From assembly GCF_030657435.1 (NCBI RefSeq), contig NZ_JAUTWS010000015.1, positions 62,001 to 126,000 on the forward strand: DNA of 64,000 nt, written 5' to 3'. The position numbers were made by a program, and so were the translations under genes. This stretch comes from Paracraurococcus lichenis. GTDB lineage: Bacteria; Pseudomonadota; Alphaproteobacteria; Acetobacterales; Acetobacteraceae. This document shows, in pieces, positions 43,818-52,647 of the stretch. The notes under the pieces were generated by a model. It saw only the letters and a program-made list of their open reading frames with translations, made no database searches and was not told the origin of the DNA. The stretch's first letter is position 1; each line of letters starts with the position of its first letter.

Positions 43818-44933
43818 TCAGTCGGCCTTCGCCACGATGCCGCGCAGGGGGGCCATGATCCGGTTCCAGGACTCCGCGCAGTCCGGCCCGCAGCGCTCGA
43901 CCCAGGCCGGCAGCACCGTGTCCTGCAGCAATTGCCGGCGGCGGGCCTGGTCCTGCGGCCGGTCCTCGACGATCGTCATCCGGCCGCGCGTGCCGTTGGC
44001 GCAGTCCGGCCGCCCGGCATTGCAGGCGAGGCCGTCCGCCGTCTCCTGCTCCGCGCCGCGCCAGATCTCCTCCTGCAACCCGGCGAGGCCGGTGCGCAGC
44101 GCGTCGCGCACCTCCTCCGGCAGCGCATTCCAGGCGCGCTGATTGGCGCCGAAGATCGAGACGCCCCAGCTTATCGAGACCGGCGAGACATGGGTGGTGA
44201 CCTGGTGCAGCCCGATGGCATTGCCGGAGAGCGCGCCGGTCAGCGCGCATTCGACGACGCCGGCGCGGATGGCCGGGACGATCTCCGCGAAGGGCGTGAC
44301 CACGGGGACGGCGCCGAGCGCCGCGATCAGCTCCGACTGCCCGACGGAGGAGACCCGCACGCGCCGGCCCGCCAGGTCGCCGAGCCCGGCGAAGGCCTGC
44401 CGGCAGAACATCACCTGCGCCGGATAGGTATAGACCGCCAGCAGGCGGATGCCGTAGCGCTCCCGCAGCAGCACCTCGAGGCGCGGCCGCCAGAGCTGCT
44501 CGGTCTGCCGCAGGGTGGCGATGTCCGGGTTCAGCATCGGCAGGTCGATGCCGTTCAGCTCGGGCTCCTCGGAGGCCGCGACCGAGAGCAGCACGGTGCC
44601 GAAGGAGACGACGCCGAGCCGCATCAGTTGCAGCATCTCCTGCCCGCGGATGCCGCTGCGGTCGAAGGGCGCGATCTCCGCCCGCAGCCGCCCATGGGTG
44701 AGGCCGGGCACGCGGTCGGTCCAGAAGGGCGCCTCGTAGCGCACGTACTGGCTGATGGAGGCGAGCCCGCCGACCACCTTGATCTCGATCGGCGCCGGCG
44801 CCTGCGACCGGGCCGGTCCCGCGCCGGGCAGCAGCAGGGCGAGCAGCGCGAGGCGGCGCAGGACCGGCCGGCACCATCTGCACGCAGCAGCGATGGTCCC
44901 TGGCACGGCGGCAAGGATCGTCCCGGAAGTCAC
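43818..44933 (-). CDS. TRAP-type substrate-binding protein co-transcribed with a sensor kinase
   Basis: A DctP-family protein of about 371 residues. The fold marks are PVVTPFAEIVPAIRAGVVECALTGALSGNAIGLHQVTTHVSPVSISWG (about 220-268) and the Cys pairs near the end (CNAGRPDC and CGPDC). The hydrophobic signal VLRRLALLALLLPGAGPARSQA sits about 32 residues inside, so the start is uncertain; GTG 44933 has GAGGG upstream, and ATG 44981 is the other option. There are no permease genes beside it; the only partner is the hybrid kinase 3 bases downstream. It is best seen as a sensory binding protein. Confidence 0.85.
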   Translation of the reverse strand: MTSGTILAAVPGTIAAACRWCRPVLRRLALLALLLPGAGPARSQAPAPIEIKVVGGLASISQYVRYEAPFWTDRVPGLTHGRLRAEIAPFDRSGIRGQEMLQLMRLGVVSFGTVLLSVAASEEPELNGIDLPMLNPDIATLRQTEQLWRPRLEVLLRERYGIRLLAVYTYPAQVMFCRQAFAGLGDLAGRRVRVSSVGQSELIAALGAVPVVTPFAEIVPAIRAGVVECALTGALSGNAIGLHQVTTHVSPVSISWGVSIFGANQRAWNALPEEVRDALRTGLAGLQEEIWRGAEQETADGLACNAGRPDCANGTRGRMTIVEDRPQDQARRRQLLQDTVLPAWVERCGPDCAESWNRIMAPLRGIVAKAD

Positions 44934-45139
44934 GAATTGGCCCTCGGCAGCCCGTGTCGAACGGTGGCGGGGGCACGCCATGGTGGCATCGGCCCCGCCC
45001 GGCGGACCCTAACTGTTGTGCCGCCCGTTTGCAGCCCCGAGATGCGGACGCGGCCCGCCATTGCATCGTCCCTGTACCGCGGTGGCGGCGCGAGGCCCGG
45101 GCGGGCTCGCCCGACCCGTCCCGCGCGCCCGGCCGGGGC

Positions 45140-46138
45140 TCAGGCGCCCTGCAGCGCCACCCCGGCCGCCGAGCGCCCGCGCTCCCCGTAATTGGCGCCG
45201 GAATACTCGCTCATGAACTCGAGATAGGTGAACGGAGTGTAGCGCGCCGGGTTGTCCGCGGTGACGCAACTGGGCACGGGCGCCATGACCGCGTCGTAGG
45301 AACAGTCCATGAAGAAGGGGATGGCATAGCGTTCCTGCCCGCTGCGGTTGGTCACCCGGTGCGGCGTCGCCAGGAAGACGTGGTTGGTCCAGCGCCGCAG
45401 CATCATGCCGCCATTGACCAGGAAATGCCCCTCCAGCGCCGGCGCATCGATCCAGCGGCCGTCCGGCAGGCGGATCGAGAGGCCCGGCACCTTGTTCTGT
45501 GCCAGGATCGTCATGAAGGAGGTATCGGCATGCGGCGCGAGGCCCCATTCGTCCTCCGCCGCGGTCGGCTCCTGCTGCGGGTAGTGGGTCATCCGCAGGG
45601 TGAACATCGGCTCGCGGAACTTGTCGTCGAACCAGTCATGCGGCAGGCCGAGGGCGGCGGCATAGATCGGCACGAGCCGCTTGCCGAGCCCTTCCATCGC
45701 GGCGGCATAGTCCAGCGCGACCTCGCGGAAGCCGGGCAGGTCCGCCGGCCACTGGTTCAGGCCGCGGAAACGCTTGCCGGCCAGAACGTCGGGATGGCCG
45801 GGCGGCAGGTCGCGCTTGAAGAAGACCGCCTCGTTCGCGTTCGGCTTCTTCACCCCGTCGACCGCGTTCATGCGCGTGGTATTGCCGCGGAAGGGCAGGT
45901 AGCCCTGGTTGTGCGCGTTGAAGGGCATGGCGAGCTTCGCTTCCAGCGGCTGCGCATGGAAGCGGGCGGCGGCGGCGAAGGCGGCCTGCACCAATGCCTC
46001 CGGCACGCCGGTGTTGCGCACGAAGTAGAAGCCCACCTCGGTGAAGGCGCGATGGAGCTGCCGGCCGAGTTCGTCGAGGGCGCCGGGCTCGCCGCGCAGC
46101 AGCGGGGCGAGGTCGAGGATGGGGATCTCATCGGCCAT
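45140..46138 (-). CDS. Isopenicillin N synthase-like 2-oxoglutarate/Fe(II) oxygenase
   Basis: A 332-residue cytoplasmic oxygenase. The N-terminal DIOX_N region (IPILDLAPLL ... GFYFVRNTGVPEALV) and the jelly-roll core are present. Iron ligands are His203 and Asp205 in APHADTSF and His260 in ATPHRVTN; Arg270 would hold the co-substrate, but the usual serine of the RxS motif is alanine (RYAIPFF), a common change in this bacterial subgroup. Substrate unknown. The gene is divergent from the MsbA-like exporter. Confidence 0.92.
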   Translation of the reverse strand: MADEIPILDLAPLLRGEPGALDELGRQLHRAFTEVGFYFVRNTGVPEALVQAAFAAAARFHAQPLEAKLAMPFNAHNQGYLPFRGNTTRMNAVDGVKKPNANEAVFFKRDLPPGHPDVLAGKRFRGLNQWPADLPGFREVALDYAAAMEGLGKRLVPIYAAALGLPHDWFDDKFREPMFTLRMTHYPQQEPTAAEDEWGLAPHADTSFMTILAQNKVPGLSIRLPDGRWIDAPALEGHFLVNGGMMLRRWTNHVFLATPHRVTNRSGQERYAIPFFMDCSYDAVMAPVPSCVTADNPARYTPFTYLEFMSEYSGANYGERGRSAAGVALQGA

Positions 46139-46266
46139 GGACAGGGCTCTCTTGCAGCGCGGATCGGGAGCCTATGGCCAAGCAAGCGCCACGCCAACCC
46201 GCGATGTTGCGGCGCCGGCGCGCGCGGCGCAGTCTCGCCGCATCCCAGGAGACGGCACCACCGGGC

Positions 46267-48042
46267 ATGAGCCTGCGCGACCCGAGTCCCAGGCCGGCGG
46301 CACGCCTGGCCGCGCTGCGGCGCCTGCTGCCCTGGCTGCGGCCCTATCGCGCGCGGGCGGCGATGGCCGCGCTGGCGCTGCTGCTGGCGGCGGGGCTGGT
46401 GCTCGGCCTCGGCCAGGGCGTGCGGCACCTGGTGGATGAGGGCTTCGCGGCCGGCAGCGCCGCCGCGCTCGACCGCACGGCGCTCGCGCTCTTCGCCGTG
46501 GTGGCGGTGCTGGGCTTGGCCAGCGGCGCGCGCTTCTGGCTGGTGAGCTGGCTCGGCGAGCGCGTCGCCGGCGACCTCAGGCGCGACCTCTTCGACCGCG
46601 TGCTCTCGCTCTCCCCCGCCTGGTTCGAGACGGCGCGGACCGGCGACATCCTGTCGCGCCTGACGGCCGACGTGACGCTGCTGCAGTCGCTGATCGGCTC
46701 GGCGATCTCGATGGGGCTGCGCAACGTGCTGACCGGGCTCGGCGCCTTCGGGATGCTGCTGGTGACCAGCCCGAAGCTCGCCGGCATCGTCGCGCTGGTG
46801 GTGCCGCTGGTGGTCGCGCCGATGGTGCTGTTCGGCCGGCGGGAGAAGCGGCTGTCCCGCGCGGCGCAGGAGCGCGTGGCCGATCTCGGCGACACGGCGG
46901 AGGAGGCGCTGGCCGGGCTGCGCACCGTGCAGGCCTTCACGCATGAGCCGGTGGACCGCGCCCGCTTCGCGGCCCGGGTGGAGGAGTCGGTCGCGGCGGC
47001 GGTGCGGCGGATCACCAGCCGGTCGCTGCTGATCCTGCTGGTCATCCTGCTCGGCTTCGGCGCCATCACCTTCAGCCTCTGGGTCGGCGGGCGGGACGTC
47101 GTCGCCGGGCGGATGACGGGCGGGGAACTGGCCGCCTTCGTGCTCTATGCCGTCATGCTCGCCAGCGCGGGCGCCTCGCTCTCCGAGGTCTGGGGCGAGA
47201 TCCAGCGGGCGGCCGGCGCCGCCGAGCGGATCTTCGAGCTGCTGGCGGTGCAGCCGGGCATCGCGGCGCCCGCCGCGCCGGCGCTGCTGCCGAGCCCGGC
47301 GCGGGGACGGATCGCCTTCGAGGGCGTCACCTTCGAATACCCGACGCGGCCGGGGCAATCGGCGCTGCACGATGTCTCGCTGGTGGTGGAGCCGGGCGAG
47401 ACGGTGGCGCTGGTCGGGCCCTCCGGCGCCGGCAAGACGACGATGCTGCAATTGCTGTTGCGCTTCTACGACCCGCAGGCCGGGCGGGTGACGCTGGACG
47501 GGGTCGATATCCGCGGCGTGGATCCTGCGGCGCTGCGGGCGCGGCTCGGCCTGGTGCCGCAGGACCCCATCGTCTTCAGCGCCGATGCCTGGGAGAATAT
47601 CCGCTTCGGCCGGCCCGGCGCGAGCGATGCCGAGGTCCGCGCGGCGGCGGCGGCGGCGCAGGCCGCCGGCTTCCTCGAGGCGCTGCCGCGCGGCTTCGCC
47701 ACCTTCCTCGGAGCCAAGGGCGTCATGCTCTCGGGCGGGCAGCGGCAGCGGCTGGCGATCGCGCGGGCCATCCTGCGGGATCCGGCGGTGCTGCTGCTGG
47801 ACGAGGCGACGAGCGCGCTGGATGCCGAGAGCGAGCAGGCGGTGCAGCAGGCGCTGGCCGTCGCCTCTGCCGGGCGGACGACGCTGGTGGTGGCGCATCG
47901 GCTGGCGACGGTGCGGCGGGCGGACCGGATCGTGGTGATGGAGGCCGGGCGGATCGTGGCGACGGGCACGCATGAGGCGCTGGTGCGCGCGGGCGGGCTC
48001 TACGGCCGGTTGGCGGCGCTGCAATTCGGCGAGGCGGCGTAG
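46267..48042 (+). CDS. ABC exporter, MsbA/LmrA-like
   Basis: A 591-residue half-transporter. Six helices lie within about residues 30-310, the ATPase within 345-585. Walker A is GPSGAGKT (384-391), the signature LSGGQRQR (488-495), Walker B VLLLDEA (508-514), and the switch histidine is in VVAHRLA. The ATG at 46267 fits family length and has GGAGA upstream at a rather long spacing; ATG 46174 or 46204 would add a very basic tail. Lipid, peptide or drug export are all possible. It is not closely alike to the exporter at 7028-8902. Confidence 0.92.
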   Translation: MSLRDPSPRPAARLAALRRLLPWLRPYRARAAMAALALLLAAGLVLGLGQGVRHLVDEGFAAGSAAALDRTALALFAVVAVLGLASGARFWLVSWLGERVAGDLRRDLFDRVLSLSPAWFETARTGDILSRLTADVTLLQSLIGSAISMGLRNVLTGLGAFGMLLVTSPKLAGIVALVVPLVVAPMVLFGRREKRLSRAAQERVADLGDTAEEALAGLRTVQAFTHEPVDRARFAARVEESVAAAVRRITSRSLLILLVILLGFGAITFSLWVGGRDVVAGRMTGGELAAFVLYAVMLASAGASLSEVWGEIQRAAGAAERIFELLAVQPGIAAPAAPALLPSPARGRIAFEGVTFEYPTRPGQSALHDVSLVVEPGETVALVGPSGAGKTTMLQLLLRFYDPQAGRVTLDGVDIRGVDPAALRARLGLVPQDPIVFSADAWENIRFGRPGASDAEVRAAAAAAQAAGFLEALPRGFATFLGAKGVMLSGGQRQRLAIARAILRDPAVLLLDEATSALDAESEQAVQQALAVASAGRTTLVVAHRLATVRRADRIVVMEAGRIVATGTHEALVRAGGLYGRLAALQFGEAA

Positions 48043-48198
48043 AGGCCTGGCTTCACACACCCGCGACGGCCATGCCCGGGAGCGACGGGAGCGTTGCGCG
48101 GCGCCGCTGCAACCGACGAGAGTCCCTCCTGCGGGCGGAAGCCCGCCAAGCACAACCGCCGCGTGTTGCTCGCGGCGCAGGCCAAGGAGGAATCGGAC

Positions 48199-49446
48199 AT
48201 GAAATTCATGCTGTTCGTCCTGCCCACCATTCCCGGCACGCTGGAAGACCGCCAGCGCCTCAGGCCGATCGGCCGAAACAACGAGCGCTTCCAGGCCATG
48301 CTGGACGAGGTGCGGAAGCTGGCGGTCTTCGCCGACGATGCCGGCTTCGACGTCATGGCGACCACCGAGCACCATTTCCACTCGGAAGGCTACGAAGCCT
48401 CGGTCGCGCCGCTGATGCTCTACACCGACCTCGCCGCGCGGACGAAGCGGATCAGGTTCTCCCCGCTCGGCCTCGTCCTGCCCTCCTGGGATCCGCTGCG
48501 CTGCGCGGAGGAGATCGCCTATCTCGACCATCTTACGCAGGGCCGCATTTATGCCGGCTTCGCCCGCGGCTACCAGGACCGCTGGGTGAACGTGCTCGGC
48601 CAGCACTACCACGTCACCGCCGCGCCGATGGATGGCGGCGCGATCGATCAGCACAACCGCAAGGTCTACGAGGAAGTGCTGTCGATCATGAAGAAGGCCT
48701 GGACGCAGGACTCCATCACGCATGACGGCGAGTACTACAAGATTCCCTTCCCGCCGGAGGGGATCACGCGCTGGCCGGTCGGGCCATGGACCCGCGAATA
48801 CGGCGCGCCCGGGGAGGTGGACGAGAAGGGCGTGGTGAAGCGCATCTGCGTCATCCCGAAGCCCTACCAGCAGCCGCATCCCCGGCTGTTCCAGCCCTTC
48901 TCGGTCAGCGAGAACACCATCCGCTACACCGCGCAGTCCGACATCACGCCCTGGATCCTGGTGGCCGACCCGCCGCAGTTCGAGCGGCTCTGCCGCATCT
49001 ACCAGGACGTCGCGGCAGGGGCCGGGCGGAGCCTGCGGCTCGGCGAGAGCGTCGGCGCCTTCCGCGCGGTGCATTTCGGCGCGACCGAGGACGAGGCGGT
49101 GGCGCTGCTGCGCGACACCAACTACGCCGGCTTCAAGCACTATTTCGGCGGCTTCGGCTTCTGGGAGGCGATGCGCACGGCCGAGGACGAGGCGCGCTGG
49201 CCGCTCGCCAAGGGCACCATGCTGCCCGAGAGCGAGTGGACGGTCGATCGCATGCGCCGCTGCAAATACGCGCTGGCCGGCACCGTGGACCAGGTGAAGC
49301 GGGAGATCGAGGCGCTGCACAAGGTGGGCGGCAGCGGCGAACTCGAATGGTTCGGCTGGTTCTTCGACCAGGGCTTCATGCCGCTGGACCAGGCGATGCG
49401 CCAGCTCGAGCTCTTCGCGCGGCACATCATCCCGGAATTCCGCTAG
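48199..49446 (+). CDS. LLM-class flavin-dependent monooxygenase
   Basis: A 415-residue luciferase-like TIM-barrel enzyme that uses FMNH2 and O2. ATTEHHFHSEGYEASVAPLMLYTDLAART (about 53-81) and ALGLVLPSWDP-type strands with the DHLTQGRIYAGFARGYQ segment are typical. The perfect AAGGAGG 9 bases before the ATG at 48199 sets the start; upstream codons to 48094 are not protein-like. Substrate unknown. A structured leader precedes it and a very strong terminator follows the stop codon. Confidence 0.93.
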   Translation: MKFMLFVLPTIPGTLEDRQRLRPIGRNNERFQAMLDEVRKLAVFADDAGFDVMATTEHHFHSEGYEASVAPLMLYTDLAARTKRIRFSPLGLVLPSWDPLRCAEEIAYLDHLTQGRIYAGFARGYQDRWVNVLGQHYHVTAAPMDGGAIDQHNRKVYEEVLSIMKKAWTQDSITHDGEYYKIPFPPEGITRWPVGPWTREYGAPGEVDEKGVVKRICVIPKPYQQPHPRLFQPFSVSENTIRYTAQSDITPWILVADPPQFERLCRIYQDVAAGAGRSLRLGESVGAFRAVHFGATEDEAVALLRDTNYAGFKHYFGGFGFWEAMRTAEDEARWPLAKGTMLPESEWTVDRMRRCKYALAGTVDQVKREIEALHKVGGSGELEWFGWFFDQGFMPLDQAMRQLELFARHIIPEFR

Positions 49447-49493
49447 AGCATTCTCGCGCTGCCCCCTGCAGCGCGAGAATGCTCCGGCCTTTT
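49446..49493 (+). terminator. Rho-independent terminator with a 17-bp perfect stem
   Basis: Arms 49446-49462 and 49468-49484 are perfect complements with a 5-base loop, followed by CGGCC and TTTTC. It overlaps the end of the LLM stop codon region and also faces the pseudogene on the other strand. Confidence 0.9.
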
Positions 49494-49529
49494 CATGTGT
49501 GGGGCAGATTCAGGCCGCCGAGCGCTTCT

Positions 49530-49563
49530 CCTCCGCGGCGATCTGCTCCGAGTGCCGCGGAGG
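49530..49563 (-). terminator. Hairpin at the 3' end of the decarboxylase pseudogene
   Basis: A perfect 10-bp inverted repeat (49530-49539 with 49554-49563) with a 14-base loop, just beyond the pseudogene stop at 49580 when read on the minus strand. Confidence 0.45.
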
Positions 49564-49579
49564 GGGGAGGGCGGCGCCG

Positions 49580-50866
49580 CTACTCCTGCACCACATAGGT
49601 GTGGAAGCGGATGCTGCCATCCGCCGCCTTCTCCCGATAGAGGCCCCGGATCTCGTTCTCGAAGCCGGGGAAGGCATTGGCCGCGCGCTCGAAGGCCTTG
49701 AAGTAGGCGATCATCGGCCGCGAGCGCTGGCCGACCCGCTCGCCCGGGACCACCGTGGCGATGCCCGGCGGATAGACCAGCCAGGGCGTCGCGGCGATCC
49801 GGCCCGCCGCCTCCTCCAACGGCACGTAATCGACGGTGTTGCGCACCAGTGCCCGCACCGCCTCCTGCGGCGGCATGACCATGTCGGGCAGGTGCTCCTC
49901 GCGGAACTGCGCCGCCTGCAACCTGCTGACACCCTCCGACGGTAGAAGGCATGCATGGCGGCGCAGAGATCGCGCAGTCGAAGCTTGCCGTAACGCTTCC
50001 GCCGCCGCGCCACGAAATCGGGGATCACGCCCTCCAGCGGCGCATTCTCGTCGTGCAGCTTCTCGAATGTGACGAAGTGAGAGAGGAGGGTGCCTTGCTG
50101 CTCTCGACGCCGGGCGTCAGCAGGAAGAGCAGGCTGTTGAGGTCGTTCTTCTCCGGCAGGATGCGGTTCGGCCGAAGATATTCCGCGGCCACCGGCGCCG
50201 GCACCCCGTGCGCGTCATAGGCGCCGTCGCGGAAACCCGGCGTCAGCACGGTGAGCTTGTTGGGGTCGGTCATCGCCCAGCCCGGCGGGGCTTCGCCGAA
50301 GCCATGCCAGTCCTCCTCCGGCCGAAGCTCCCAATGCGCGGGATCGGCGGCGAGGAGGTCTGTCGGCACCGTCTCCCAGGCCACCGTCGCGCCGCCTGGC
50401 AGGCGCACCTCCTTCGGTACGAAGGGCTCGAAGAACCAACGCCGCGCCGGGTCGGCCTCCTCCTCGAACTCGCGGCGCGTCAGGCGCAGCTTCTTCCGCG
50501 TCTCGATGCCGAGGCGGATGGTGTCGTCCCACAATACCTCGCCCGAACGCCCCTTCATCATCTGCGCGCCGACATCGAGCGAGGCAAACAGCGGGTAGAA
50601 GGGGCGTCGAGGCCGCGCCTCACCAGGCTGATCAGCGCCGCGGACTTGCCCTGCAGCCCCTTCTTGCCCCAGTCCACGATGATGCAGCCGATCGCGGCAT
50701 CGGTAAGGATGACCAGTTCCGCATCGTCGTCGCGGCGGGCGCGGGTGACGGCGTAGCCCGCGCCCTCGACGCGCTGCAGGATCTCCCGCAGCCGGGCACC
50801 CTCGAGGTCGGTCTCGTCGAAATTCGGGGCGCAGACCAGCAGCTTGAATCGGCGGGCGCATTCCAC
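49580..50866 (-). pseudogene. Decayed Orn/Lys/Arg decarboxylase
   Basis: Remains of a fold-type I PLP decarboxylase of about 750-790 residues. From about 50866 one frame gives the N-terminal wing domain (RRFKLLVCAPNFDETDLEG ... IIVDWGKKG). Near 50600 it jumps to another frame at FYPLFASLDVGAQMM, which in intact enzymes lies some 300 residues later; the whole central part with the PLP lysine is deleted. The C-terminal part then shifts frame again near 50095 (after TPGVESSKA) and near 49935 (before LQAAQFREEHLPDMV), ending at 49580. A deletion of roughly 0.9 kb plus three frame changes cannot be sequencing error alone. No product can be active. Confidence 0.88.
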
Positions 50867-51134
50867 CGGAACTCCGGCAAGGGGCGGCGGCGCAGCCACG
50901 GGCGGGAGGAGGTCTTGCGGCGCGGATGGCCGCGGCGTCCATGGCTGATAGACGACGATCGCCCGCCGGAAGCGGCGGGGTGGGTCACCGGTGTCTCCTC
51001 CACGCCGCTGTTGCGGCGGCCGGCGCCACCGGGGCAGCATGGCGGCAGGGCGGGGCCACACCGCCCGCCCAGCGCGGACCAGGCCGCGCGGCGACGCGTG
51101 CGAACACGCGGGCCGGATCAAGGAGGACAGTCCC

Positions 51135-52556
51135 ATGAGCTCGACGACCTTCGGCCGAGGCGCCGGGAAAACGATAGCAGGCGAATCGATAGCAGGCTCA
51201 CCACCTCTCGCCGCGGGCGGGCCGCTGGAGGCGCGGCACCTCCGCTCCGCCGCCTACCGCAACGTGGCGCAGGGCGAGCGGCTGACCTCGACCCACTGGC
51301 ACATCGCCTGGGCGAACGGCCTCGGCTGGGGCTTCGATGGCATGGACGGCGCCATCTTCGCCCTCGTCGCGCCGATGGTGATGCGGGAATTCGCCGTCTC
51401 CCTGCCGGAATACCGCAGCGGCGTGCAGATCGCGATGCTGGTCGGCATCCTCGGCCTCTATCTCTGGCCCTGGCTGGCCGACAGGTATGGCCGGCGGACG
51501 CTGCTGGCGCTCAACATCGCCATGTTCTCCCTGATGATGCCGCTGGTGGCGCTGGCCCCGGGCTGGGGCTTCTTCGTCGCCGCCTATGCCATCGTCCGCT
51601 TCGCGCTCAACGGCGAATGGGCGATCGGATCGATGCTGGTGGCCGAGACCTGGCCGGCGCGGCTGCGCGCCCGCATCGTCTGTTCGGACCGCGCGGCCTG
51701 GGGCGTCGGCGCGGCGCTGGCCGGCACCATCACCGCGGTGGTCGTCGAGACCTGGGGCTGGCGCGCCGCCTTCGTGCTGCCGGCGGTGGTCGCGCTGCTC
51801 GCGGTCTATGTCCGCTTCCTCTGCCCGGAATCGCCCTATTGGGTGCGCACCACCGACCGCAGGCGCCGCATCCGGGCCGACCTCGCCGCCGGCGGGGCGC
51901 TGAGCGGGGAGGACCAGGCCTGGTTCAGCAAGGCCGAGAAGGTCGGGCTGCGGCAGCTCTTCCTGCCGGACATGCGCCGGAACACCACGCTGGCCACCTT
52001 CGTCGCGGTCACCAACCTGATCGCCTTCTCGACCGTCGGTCTCTGGATGCCGCTGTTCCTGAAGGAGGCGCATGGCTGGTCCGCGGCCGAATACGGCAGC
52101 TTCTACGTCGCCTGGGGGCTGATCGGCGTGGTCGGCATCGCCGGCGCGGGCTGGATCGCCGACCTCGTCGGGCGGCGGCTCGGCTTCGTGGTCATGCTGG
52201 TCGAGGGCGCGGTCTTCCTCACCCTCTGGATCTATGCGGAGAGCCCCACCGCGCTCTGGATCTTCGGCCTGCTCTGGAGCATCGGCTTCCTCGGCGTCTG
52301 GGGGCCGGCCACGACCTATACGGCGGAGATGTACCCGACGCGCATCCGCGGCGTCGGCAACGGCTTCTCCTGGGCGCTCGGCTTCTTCATCGGCTATGTG
52401 CTCTGGCCCTTCGTCTCGGTCTGGATCCGCGAGGCCACCGGCAGCTTCCACCTGGCCTTCCTGCTGATCCCGGTGGTGATGCTGTTCCAGGCGGTGGTGG
52501 TCTGGGTCTGGAGCCCCGAGAATGCCGGCAAGGACCTGGACGGCATCCACGTCTGA
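51135..52556 (+). CDS. MFS transporter (sugar/aromatic-acid type)
   Basis: A 473-residue, 12-helix transporter. The loop 2-3 motif is DRYGRRTLLAL, its repeat DLVGRRLGFV lies in the second half, and a polar central loop (about 230-275) separates the six-helix bundles. A 50-residue polar N-terminal extension precedes helix 1 (WANGLGWGFDGMDGAIFALV; the acidic residues in helix 1 are typical of proton-coupled acid importers). AGGAGG sets the ATG at 51135. It is divergent from the decarboxylase pseudogene, so it might once have been its substrate/product transporter. Confidence 0.92.
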   Translation: MSSTTFGRGAGKTIAGESIAGSPPLAAGGPLEARHLRSAAYRNVAQGERLTSTHWHIAWANGLGWGFDGMDGAIFALVAPMVMREFAVSLPEYRSGVQIAMLVGILGLYLWPWLADRYGRRTLLALNIAMFSLMMPLVALAPGWGFFVAAYAIVRFALNGEWAIGSMLVAETWPARLRARIVCSDRAAWGVGAALAGTITAVVVETWGWRAAFVLPAVVALLAVYVRFLCPESPYWVRTTDRRRRIRADLAAGGALSGEDQAWFSKAEKVGLRQLFLPDMRRNTTLATFVAVTNLIAFSTVGLWMPLFLKEAHGWSAAEYGSFYVAWGLIGVVGIAGAGWIADLVGRRLGFVVMLVEGAVFLTLWIYAESPTALWIFGLLWSIGFLGVWGPATTYTAEMYPTRIRGVGNGFSWALGFFIGYVLWPFVSVWIREATGSFHLAFLLIPVVMLFQAVVVWVWSPENAGKDLDGIHV

Positions 52557-52563
52557 CGGCGGG

Positions 52564-52643
52564 TCGGCTGCCGCCGCGCAGCGAGTGCGAACCCACAGAA
52601 ATAGATGAGGGGTCCGGGGAGAATACCTTCTCCCCGGCCTTTT
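52564..52643 (+). repeat. Terminator-like interspersed repeat, copy C
   Basis: Same order as copy A: GC-rich block, CACAGAAATAGA, GAGGGG, then a perfect 10-bp hairpin (52614-52623 with 52628-52637, loop TACC), followed by CCTTTT. Here it clearly acts as terminator of the MFS gene and faces the convergent amidohydrolase stop at 52648. Confidence 0.8.
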
Positions 52644-52647
52644 CTCC

